The position numbers and the translations under genes were made by a program. A DNA stretch of 6,349 nt from Sulfurovum sp. (GTDB lineage Bacteria; Campylobacterota; Campylobacteria; Campylobacterales; Sulfurovaceae): assembly GCA_024763575.1 (NCBI GenBank), contig JANTFF010000048.1, positions 1-6,349 on the forward strand. The letters run 5' to 3'. Below the pieces are notes generated by a model. It was not told where the DNA came from. It worked only from the letters and a program-made list of their open reading frames with translations, and searched no databases. Numbering within the stretch: position 1 is the stretch's first letter; every line of letters begins with the position of its first letter. This document shows positions 1 through 5,567 of the stretch, piece by piece.

Positions 1-95
1 CTAAATTAGAATTAAACTCAAAAGCCTTTCGTGTTCAGACTCATTGGAGTTTGCTAGTTAGGAAGCCTCTAGCTCTTTAGCTAGAGGTAGTTCAC
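1..95 (+). mobile_element. Right end of an IS200/IS605-type (TnpB-associated) element, partial
   Basis: A perfect 9-bp stem, CCTCTAGCT (66-74) with AGCTAGAGG (79-87) around a CTTT loop, is preceded by GAAG and followed by TAGTTCAC, ending near 95. A weaker 6-bp hairpin (37-42 with 47-52, one G-U pair) lies upstream. A GAAG + stem + GG(T/A)xxTTCAC arrangement is the usual look of the right end of IS200/IS605 elements, where the hairpin is recognised by the TnpA transposase and the transcript forms the 3' part of the TnpB guide RNA (omega RNA). Frame 3 is open from 3 to a TAG at 78-80 inside the hairpin loop. This could be the last 25 residues of a tnpB (ending LVRKPLAL), but I cannot recognise TnpB motifs in so short a piece. 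No tnpA or intact tnpB is in the window. The family call rests on pattern memory of the hairpin and end sequence only. Confidence 0.55.
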
Positions 96-121
96 ATAAA
101 AGAGTCTCTAAATTTTATATT

Positions 122-130
122 TGCTATAAT
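122..130 (+). promoter_or_regulatory. Extended -10 promoter of the aldolase gene
   Basis: TGCTATAAT is a perfect extended -10 box (TGn followed by TATAAT). No -35 box is seen at the right distance, which is usual for Campylobacterota sigma-70 promoters; a T-rich stretch lies just upstream. The predicted transcription start, about 7 bases after the box, falls on or next to the A of the ATG at 137, so the mRNA would be leaderless. The promoter sits some 27 bases beyond the putative transposon end. Confidence 0.6.
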
Positions 131-136
131 CCTACT

Positions 137-1267
137 ATGAAAAGTTTATACAATACAAAAACAACAGAAAATTTAGACGATTTGGAACTTAGAGTCTATA
201 CATCACGACTATTAGGTAATGATGATAGTTTAGTACTTCATGGTGGAGGTAATACTTCGGTTAAAATCAATGATATATTATATGTCAAAGGTAGTGGTTG
301 GGATTTAGGAGATATAGAAAAAGAGGGGTTTTCACCCGTCAAAACTATTAAGCTTATAAAACTACTTGAAAATGATAGATTGAGTGATAGTGATATGGTG
401 AAATATCAAAAAGAGGCACTAATTGACAAAACAGCACCCAATCCATCAATTGAAGCGATTTTACATGCACTTATTCCGTATAAATTTGTTGATCACACTC
501 ATGCTGATGCTATGGTTACTATATCAAATTCAAATAGAGGTGAAGAGTTAATATCTGATATTTATCAAGATTATCTAATAGTTCCTTATGTAATGCCAGG
601 ATTTTTACTATCCAAAATGGTATATAATATGACAGATGGTATTGATTGGGATAGTATAAAAGGGATTATACTACACAATCATGGTATTTTCACCTTTGCC
701 AATAGTGCCAAAGAGAGTTATGAGAATATGATAGAGGCAGTAACTTTGGCTGAAGATTATCTCAAAAAATCAAGAAAAAAGAAAACTCATAATTTAGAAA
801 AAATTAAAAAGATTATATCCAAAGCTAAAGGGTATGATATAGTAATGAGAGTCAATCAATCCAAAATAGCTAAACAGTTTGCAACCAAAGAGGATATGTC
901 ACTATCCCAACAAGGAGTTCTGACCCCTGAACATATTATACGAACCAAAAGAGTACCTATAATATTTGAAGAAGATTATAAAAAAGAGTTAGAAGATTAT
1001 ATAGAGGAGTACAAAGCATATTTTGAGAGAAATAGTTATGATGAGATTATGCTAAATCCTGCTCCAAATTGGGCTGTGCTTAAAGATTTTGGAACTGTGA
1101 GTTTTGGAAAAGATGAAAAAGAGGCTAAAGTTATAGAGGATATAAACAACCATACTATGAAAGCTATGATAGATGCTAAAAGACTAGGTGGATACAAAAG
1201 TATTAGTGAAAGGGATAGCTTTTATATGGAGTATTGGGAATTGGAGCAGATGAAGTTAAAAAAATAA
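137..1267 (+). CDS. Class II aldolase/adducin-family sugar aldolase (RhaD-like, without dehydrogenase domain)
   Basis: This is a predicted cytoplasmic, Zn-dependent class II aldolase of 376 residues. Such enzymes cleave a phosphorylated ketose, usually to dihydroxyacetone phosphate or a similar triose plus an aldehyde. Visible motifs are HGGGNTS (35-41, phosphate-binding loop), KGSGWD (51-56), a PSIEAILH segment (103-110) with a likely catalytic Glu106, the metal-binding HTH (His120, His122), and HNHG with His180/His182. The pattern matches the aldolase half of bifunctional rhamnulose-phosphate aldolase/short-chain dehydrogenase proteins (about 650-700 residues). The C-terminus (EYWELEQMKLKK) reaches the linker where the dehydrogenase domain normally starts, then stops. 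No Shine-Dalgarno sequence precedes the ATG, and the promoter is so close that a leaderless mRNA is predicted. The next in-frame ATG (residue 87) would destroy the fold. It heads the cluster with the LsrK-like kinase and the cupin. The substrate is unknown. Confidence 0.85.
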   Translation: MKSLYNTKTTENLDDLELRVYTSRLLGNDDSLVLHGGGNTSVKINDILYVKGSGWDLGDIEKEGFSPVKTIKLIKLLENDRLSDSDMVKYQKEALIDKTAPNPSIEAILHALIPYKFVDHTHADAMVTISNSNRGEELISDIYQDYLIVPYVMPGFLLSKMVYNMTDGIDWDSIKGIILHNHGIFTFANSAKESYENMIEAVTLAEDYLKKSRKKKTHNLEKIKKIISKAKGYDIVMRVNQSKIAKQFATKEDMSLSQQGVLTPEHIIRTKRVPIIFEEDYKKELEDYIEEYKAYFERNSYDEIMLNPAPNWAVLKDFGTVSFGKDEKEAKVIEDINNHTMKAMIDAKRLGGYKSISERDSFYMEYWELEQMKLKK

Positions 1268-1292
1268 TAAGTTTTAATATATTAAAACTTAT
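1267..1292. repeat. 26-nt perfect palindrome between the aldolase and lsrK-like genes
   Basis: The half-site ATAAGTTTTAATA is followed at once by its exact reverse complement, giving 26 bases with perfect dyad symmetry. It starts on the last base of the aldolase stop codon and ends 7 bases before the TATAAT box of the kinase gene. It has only two G/C pairs and no U-tract after it, so it is a poor intrinsic terminator. The position suggests an operator, or a hairpin that protects the 3' end of the aldolase mRNA. Confidence 0.6.
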
Positions 1293-1299
1293 CTTGTTG

Positions 1300-1305
1300 T
1301 ATAAT
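1300..1305 (+). promoter_or_regulatory. Probable internal promoter (-10) for the lsrK-like gene
   Basis: A consensus TATAAT box lies in the 65-base gap before the kinase gene. Transcription would start near 1312. This leaves a roughly 20-base leader containing the ribosome site AAGGAA (1318-1323), 9 bases before the ATG at 1333. No -35 box is visible. It suggests the kinase and cupin can be transcribed separately from the aldolase. Confidence 0.45.
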
Positions 1306-1332
1306 TGTGAGAAAAATAAGGAATAAAAAATT

Positions 1333-2898
1333 ATGCCAAAAATAATGACAATAGACGCAGGAACAGGAAGTGTCAGAGCTGTAATATTTGATGAACTAGG
1401 TAATCAGCTTGGGTTAGGACAAGAGGAGTGGTATCATATAGAAGAAGATGATATTCCAAACTCTATGAGCTTTGATTTCAAAACCAATTGGGGTTTGGTG
1501 TGTAGATGTATCAAAAAGGCAACTTTAGATGCAAGTATAGAGGATGTAAGTGATATAAAAGCCGTTACAGCATCTAGTATGCGTGAAGGAATTGTAGTTT
1601 ATGATAAATTTGGTCATGAGCTTTGGGGTGTGGCTAATGTTGATGCTAGAGCTTTCAAAGAGGTAAAACAACTCAAAGAGAAATTCCCCAATATGGAAGA
1701 GAAATTTTATCAAGAGTCTGGTCAAACATTTGCATTAGGTGCATTACCACGGCTTTTGTGGCTTAAAAATAATGAACCTGAAATTTATGAAAGAGTAGAT
1801 AAAATCTCTATGATTAGTGATTGGATTTTAACTAAACTTTCAGATGTAATAGCCTCAGAGCCAAGTAATGCTGGAACTACAGGGATATTTAGTCTAACTA
1901 GTAGAGATTGGGCAACACATCAAGCTAAAGAGGTAGGATTAAAAGATGATATTTTCCCAAAAGTTTATGAACCATCAGAGATTATTGGTAAAGTCTGTAC
2001 ACGAGCTAGTGGTCAAAGTGGCTTAAGTGAAGATACTATTGTAGTAATGGGGGGAGGTGATGTACAACTAGGCTCTATCGGACTTGGAGTTGTAAATGAG
2101 GGGGATATAGCAATACTTGGTGGTAGCTTTTGGCAACAAGTTGTCAATATTCCATCTGATACACTGCCTCCACAAGATATGAATATAAGAGTCAATCCAC
2201 ATATAATCAAGGGACTATCACAAGCAGAGGGGATAACCTTTTTTAGTGGCTTAGTGATGAGATGGTTTAGAGATGCTTTTTGTGATATAGAAAAAATTGA
2301 AGCTCAAGAAAAAGGTATAGATGTATATAATATATTAGAAGAGAAAGCTATAAAAGTACCAGTTGGCTCAAATGGAATTATGCCAATATTTAGTGATGTG
2401 ATGAAATATAGCAAATGGTATCACGCTTCACCATCATTTATCAATCTATCAATTGACCCAGAGATATGTAATCGTGCCTCTATGTTTAGAAGTTTAGAAG
2501 AGAATGCTTGTATAGTAAGTAGTATTAATTTGGAAAATATATCTAAGTTTTCAGGAGTTAATAGTGATGCAATTATTTTTGCAGGAGGAGCTAGCAAAGG
2601 GGCTTTGTGGTCACAAATATTGGCTGATGTCACAGGTAAAAGGGTCAAAATTCCTGTAGTCAAAGAGGCAACTTCTCTTGGTGGTATGATATTAGCTAGT
2701 GTAGCTTTGGGAATGTATGATAGCATAAAAGAGGCTTCGGTCAATCTAGTCCAATGGGAAAAAGAGATAGAGCCAAATATGGAAAATCATAAAAAATATA
2801 GTAATATAAAAGAGAAATGGCAAGAGGTTTATAAAACACAATTAGAGCTTGTAGATAGAGGATTGACTACCTCTATGTGGAAAGCACCAGGAATTTAA
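1333..2898 (+). CDS. lsrK: FGGY-family kinase, LsrK-like (autoinducer-2 kinase)
   Basis: The 521-residue product belongs to the FGGY carbohydrate kinase family and matches my recollection of E. coli LsrK (530 residues) almost from end to end. LsrK uses ATP in the cytoplasm to phosphorylate the quorum signal AI-2 (open form, DPD) to phospho-DPD. Shared stretches include DAGTGS (8-13, N-terminal phosphate loop), SMREGIV (82-88), NVDARA (102-107), MISDW (160-164), PSNAGTTG (177-184), GGGDVQLG (240-247, with Asp243 as likely catalytic base), MRWFRDAFC (309-317), MPIFSD (350-355), WYHASPSFINLSIDP (362-376), FAGGASKG (416-423), WSQILADV (426-433), PVVKEAT (441-447) and the C-terminal LTTSMWKAPG. 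Both FGGY domains are complete. The E. coli protein has about a dozen extra N-terminal residues. The ATG has a good AAGGA site. A cupin gene follows 12 bases downstream. No lsr transporter or regulator is visible. LsrK identity is strong; the physiological substrate here remains inferred. Confidence 0.88.
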   Translation: MPKIMTIDAGTGSVRAVIFDELGNQLGLGQEEWYHIEEDDIPNSMSFDFKTNWGLVCRCIKKATLDASIEDVSDIKAVTASSMREGIVVYDKFGHELWGVANVDARAFKEVKQLKEKFPNMEEKFYQESGQTFALGALPRLLWLKNNEPEIYERVDKISMISDWILTKLSDVIASEPSNAGTTGIFSLTSRDWATHQAKEVGLKDDIFPKVYEPSEIIGKVCTRASGQSGLSEDTIVVMGGGDVQLGSIGLGVVNEGDIAILGGSFWQQVVNIPSDTLPPQDMNIRVNPHIIKGLSQAEGITFFSGLVMRWFRDAFCDIEKIEAQEKGIDVYNILEEKAIKVPVGSNGIMPIFSDVMKYSKWYHASPSFINLSIDPEICNRASMFRSLEENACIVSSINLENISKFSGVNSDAIIFAGGASKGALWSQILADVTGKRVKIPVVKEATSLGGMILASVALGMYDSIKEASVNLVQWEKEIEPNMENHKKYSNIKEKWQEVYKTQLELVDRGLTTSMWKAPGI

Positions 2899-2910
2899 TA
2901 AAGGAAAAAG

Positions 2911-3288
2911 ATGCACTTAACAAATGAAGATGAACACGAATATAGATTTAAAACTCATGGACCAAAATATCTAACTGATGGTTCAACCAATATTGATATG
3001 GGGATTGTAGTAATTACTCCAAATGAAGCACACCCTTGTCACAAACATGTAAATCAAGAGGAGTCATTTTTTGCACTAGAGGGTGAGTGTGATGTTTGGG
3101 TTGATGGTGAGTTAGTAGTATTAAAAGCTGGTGATTATCTAGTATGTAGTGAGGGAGAAGCCCACTATTTCAATAATACAAGTGATAAACCATTTAAAGC
3201 TGTATTTATCAAAGCACCACGATTAGATTATAAAGATAGTGTATATATAGATTGGAAACCTGGACAAAAGTTTATTAAAGAAAATTAA
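2911..3288 (+). CDS. Small single-domain cupin protein
   Basis: This 125-residue protein forms one beta-barrel cupin domain. Cupin motif 1 is seen as HPCHKHVNQEE with His44, His46 and Glu50 (or Glu51) as metal ligands and Gly58 closing the motif. Motif 2 is GDYLVCSEGEAHYFNN with Gly74, Gly82, His85 and Asn88; the usual Pro before the second Gly is Glu81. All four expected metal ligands are therefore present. There is no signal peptide or membrane segment, so it should be cytoplasmic. It starts 12 bases after the kinase stop with its own AAGGA site (2901-2905), so it is almost certainly co-transcribed. Small cupins include sugar-phosphate isomerases, epimerases, dioxygenases and simple ligand binders; from context, an isomerase or mutarotase acting on the same substrate as the kinase is plausible but not shown. 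Confidence 0.8.
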   Translation: MHLTNEDEHEYRFKTHGPKYLTDGSTNIDMGIVVITPNEAHPCHKHVNQEESFFALEGECDVWVDGELVVLKAGDYLVCSEGEAHYFNNTSDKPFKAVFIKAPRLDYKDSVYIDWKPGQKFIKEN

Positions 3289-3290
3289 GC

Positions 3291-3296
3291 TACAAT
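3291..3296 (+). promoter_or_regulatory. -10 box of rnpB
   Basis: TACAAT begins two bases after the cupin stop codon (TAA at 3286-3288). Counting 7 bases on gives a start at 3303, exactly the first base of the RNase P P1 helix, which supports the assignment. The rest of the promoter must lie inside the end of the cupin gene. Confidence 0.5.
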
Positions 3297-3302
3297 TGCA
3301 AT

Positions 3303-3692
3303 ATAGGTACAACAGGTAGTTGCTGGTGACTTAGGTCACGAGAGGAAAGTCCGTGCTACAAGTGAGATAGGACTCCATCTAACAGATGGCCAGAGTAATC
3401 TGAGGGCAAGTGCAACAGAGAGCAGACGACCACCTAACTTAAAGAGTTTCCCCCTCTTTTTCTCCCCTATTTCTTAATAGGTGGTCAAAGGTGAAACGGT
3501 GGTGTAAGAGACCACCAGTACTTATGGTAACATGAGTAGCTAGGTAAACCCTGTCCGTAGCAAGAGGCACATGGTAAAAATCTCACAAAGCCATTTAGTT
3601 GGCATTGGTGTCTCGCTTGAGCGTATGGGCAACCATACGCCTAGATAAATAACTACCCAAGACAGAACACGGCTTATCGTTGTGCCTATACT
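3303..3692 (+). ncRNA. rnpB: RNase P RNA, bacterial class A
   Basis: This is the catalytic RNA of RNase P, which with the RnpA protein cuts the 5' leader from pre-tRNAs. The conserved core is clear: GAGGAAAGTCC (3342-3352, 5' strand of P4), the GTGCAACAGAGAGCAGACGACC region (3410-3431), GGTGAAACGG, TAAACCC with GCAAGA, and GACAGAACACGGCTTATCG (3661-3679, 3' strand of P4). Helices found by eye: P1 3303-3313 with 3679-3689 (11 bp, one G-U); P2 GGTAGTT (3315-3321) with AACTACC (3651-3657); P3 GTGAC/GTCAC (3326-3339); a GTAA-capped hairpin at 3391-3402; P12 stem 3428-3436 with 3478-3486; P13 3498-3503 with 3511-3516; P14 3519-3526 with 3531-3538, GTAA loop; and P18 3621-3628 with 3633-3640, GCAA loop. 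A GGT at 3573-3575 fits the L15 site that pairs with the tRNA CCA end. P13, P14 and P18 with GNRA loops mark type A. P12 carries an unusual 41-nt pyrimidine-rich loop. The ends are set by P1. No strong intrinsic terminator follows. Confidence 0.95.
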
Positions 3693-3717
3693 CTTTGCAT
3701 TAAATCATATTTTATTA

Positions 3718-3723
3718 TATAAT
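3718..3723 (+). promoter_or_regulatory. Probable -10 box of recG
   Basis: TATAAT lies in a very AT-rich stretch 26 bases after the end of rnpB. The predicted start, near 3730, is downstream of the first in-frame ATG (3725) and upstream of the second (3746), so this promoter would make only the shorter RecG. Read-through from rnpB could still supply a longer transcript. Confidence 0.45.
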
Positions 3724-3742
3724 TATGCAAAAAGGCATAATT
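3721..3742 (+). repeat. Hairpin overlapping the recG promoter and start region
   Basis: AATTATGC (3721-3728) pairs perfectly with GCATAATT (3735-3742) around the loop AAAAAG. The loop and the first base of the right arm hold the probable ribosome site AAAAAGG (3729-3735) used for the ATG at 3746. ATTATGCAA also occurs twice as a direct repeat (3722-3730 and 3743-3751), which creates two in-frame ATG codons. Confidence 0.5.
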
Positions 3743-3745
3743 ATT

Positions 3746-5530
3746 ATGCAAGAGGCAAAAGCTCTATTTCAAAAACTTAAAATAAGATCTCTATTGGATT
3801 TAGCTCTACTTACTCCATCTAGCTATAGCAGTAGCATACTCTCAACGGAGTTAAAAGAGGGAGAGGTTCAGACTTTTGAAGCTGTGGTTGGAGAGGTTAA
3901 AACTAGTAATGGTAAACTTTATGTAGTTTTTGATTTACCTAATCTTAGTAGAGAACTTAGTTCCATATTTTTTCGAGTAACCCCTTATCATTATAATCTA
4001 TTTATTGTAGGTAGTCATCACTATATACAAGGGCGAGTGAGTAGTTTTCGAGGTGAATTACAGATGTCCCAACCCAAATCACTTAAAAGAGTTGGAGAGA
4101 TTATTCCCAAATATTCAACTCCTATTAAAGAGGGTCTTGTTAAGGAGCTAATAGAGTATTATATTACTGAAGAAAATTTATATGCAGAGGGGTTAGATAG
4201 TAGAGAAGTTTCTGTATTGATGAAGTTGCATTATCCTAAAAATAGAGAAGATATTGAAGAGATAGATGAAGATGCTCTAAAATTTATAGAGGCATTTAAC
4301 CATATAAAAAAGCTCAAAGGAAAACGGTATGATTTCCCTGCTATGGAGTCTCTAAATGGTAATATAGAACGATTTATATCCAATCTTCCTTTTTCTCTCA
4401 CCCATGAACAAAAATATGTAATTGATGAGGTCAAAAGAGATTTAAACCAAAAAGAAAAAGCTACCAAACGATTGATTATCGGTGATGTAGGTTCAGGTAA
4501 GACCATGATAATATTAGCTTCTGCTATGATAGCATATCCACAAAAAAGTATTCTAATGGCTCCTACTTCACTTCTTGCCATGCAGATATATGAAGAGGCA
4601 AAAAAATTTCTACCCAAAACTATGAAAATAGCTCTAGTCAAACAGAGTAAAAGCCAAGGTGATTATACTACAGCTGATTTCATTATAGGAACTCATGCTA
4701 TTTTATACAAAGATGATATGCCCCAAGTTCCCCTAATAATGGTAGATGAACAACATAGATTTGGAACGAAACAGAGAGCATCATTAGAGCAGATGATGGC
4801 TAATAGTGATAAAAAGCCACACTTTTTACAGTTTTCTGCTACACCAATTCCACGAACACAAGCGATGATGGAGAGTGAACTAATAGATGTTAGTTTAATA
4901 ACTTCAACTCCATTTGATAAAGATATTACTACAGAAGTTATAGGCAAAGAGGATTTTGGAAGATTATTAGCAGATATAGAAACTGAGATAGCCCAAAATC
5001 ATCAAGTGTTGATAGTCTATCCATTAGTAGAAGAGAGTACAAATATTCCATATCAATCTATAGATGAGGGTAGAGGATTTTGGGAAAAAAGATACCAAAA
5101 TGTATTTGTAACACATGGCAAAGACAAAAATAAAGAGGAAGTTCTAATAGAGTTTAGAGAAAAAGGAGATATTTTATTAGCCACTACAGTTGTAGAGGTT
5201 GGTATATCTCTGCCTAGACTCACTATAATAGTTATAGTAGGTGCAGAACGCTTAGGACTAGCAACTTTGCATCAATTGCGTGGTAGAGTAGGGCGATTAG
5301 GACTCAAAAGTTGGTGTTATCTATTTACAAATGATAAAGATAATGGCAGATTACATGCGTTTACAAAAACTATGAGTGGATTTGCGATTGCAAAATTAGA
5401 TTTGAGATTTAGAAAAAGTGGTGATATATTAGATGGGACTGTTCAGAGTGGATTACAATTTAAGTGGTTAAGTCTAGCAGATGATGAGCATATAGTAAAA
5501 GTAGCAAAAGAGAGAGTCAAAAACCTGTAG
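3746..5530 (+). CDS. recG: ATP-dependent DNA helicase RecG
   Basis: RecG is a double-stranded DNA translocase that remodels stalled replication forks and Holliday junctions. From the ATG at 3746 the protein has 594 residues; an in-frame ATG at 3725 would add 7. I prefer 3746 because AAAAAGG lies 10 bases upstream, while 3725 has no ribosome site and precedes the predicted transcription start. Numbered from 3746: an OB-fold wedge region fills roughly 40-120; LTHEQ (218-222) is the Q motif; GDVGSGKT (246-253) is Walker A; DEQHRFG (334-340) is the RecG-type Walker B; SATPIPRT (364-371) is motif III; VYPLVEES is motif IV; TTVVEVGI (480-487) is motif V; QLRGRVGR (510-517) is motif VI. The TRG translocation segment follows at about 544-570, ending DGTVQSG. 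It is shorter than the common size of about 690 residues, mainly at the N-terminus, as in other Campylobacterota. All helicase motifs are intact. Confidence 0.95.
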   Translation: MQEAKALFQKLKIRSLLDLALLTPSSYSSSILSTELKEGEVQTFEAVVGEVKTSNGKLYVVFDLPNLSRELSSIFFRVTPYHYNLFIVGSHHYIQGRVSSFRGELQMSQPKSLKRVGEIIPKYSTPIKEGLVKELIEYYITEENLYAEGLDSREVSVLMKLHYPKNREDIEEIDEDALKFIEAFNHIKKLKGKRYDFPAMESLNGNIERFISNLPFSLTHEQKYVIDEVKRDLNQKEKATKRLIIGDVGSGKTMIILASAMIAYPQKSILMAPTSLLAMQIYEEAKKFLPKTMKIALVKQSKSQGDYTTADFIIGTHAILYKDDMPQVPLIMVDEQHRFGTKQRASLEQMMANSDKKPHFLQFSATPIPRTQAMMESELIDVSLITSTPFDKDITTEVIGKEDFGRLLADIETEIAQNHQVLIVYPLVEESTNIPYQSIDEGRGFWEKRYQNVFVTHGKDKNKEEVLIEFREKGDILLATTVVEVGISLPRLTIIVIVGAERLGLATLHQLRGRVGRLGLKSWCYLFTNDKDNGRLHAFTKTMSGFAIAKLDLRFRKSGDILDGTVQSGLQFKWLSLADDEHIVKVAKERVKNL

Positions 5531-5549
5531 GGTGCGTTTCCAACGCACC
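5531..5549. repeat. REP-like inverted repeat between convergent recG and hpf, possible terminator
   Basis: GGTGCGTT (5531-5538) and AACGCACC (5542-5549) form a perfect 8-bp, GC-rich stem with a TCC loop in otherwise AT-rich DNA. It starts immediately after the recG stop codon, whose TAG is part of the motif GTAGGGTGCGTT. The genes on either side converge, so it may end transcription from both directions, but neither strand has a strong U-run directly after the stem. It resembles the widespread dispersed GTAGGGTGCGTT...AACGCACC repeats of environmental bacteria, recalled from memory. Confidence 0.55.
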
Positions 5550-5567
5550 ACTAAAATGCATTAATTA

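Noticed and set aside
66..87. The 9-bp hairpin as an ordinary intrinsic terminator of an upstream gene
   Set aside because: No U-run follows the stem, and the flanking GAAG and TAGTTCAC fit a transposon right end better.
1525..2744. Minus-strand open frames opposite the kinase (1525-1725, 2013-2210, 2421-2744)
   Set aside because: They lie entirely within the strongly supported kinase gene, show no recognisable motifs, and read as antisense shadows.
1333..2898. Assignment of the FGGY kinase as xylulokinase or glycerol kinase
   Set aside because: The NVDARA, WYHASPSFINLSIDP and C-terminal WKAPG segments agree with LsrK and not with the motifs I know from those kinases.
3437..3477. The C/T-rich run as a separate element or insertion disrupting rnpB
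   Set aside because: It is enclosed by a perfect P12 stem and all conserved core segments on both sides are intact, so it is a loop extension in a functional RNA.
3725..3745. ATG at 3725 as the recG start
   Set aside because: It has no ribosome site and lies upstream of the predicted transcription start, and the seven extra residues do not resemble the family N-terminus.
4231..4947. Minus-strand open frames opposite recG (4231-4641 and 4693-4947)
   Set aside because: They cover the reverse complement of conserved helicase motifs and have no independent support.
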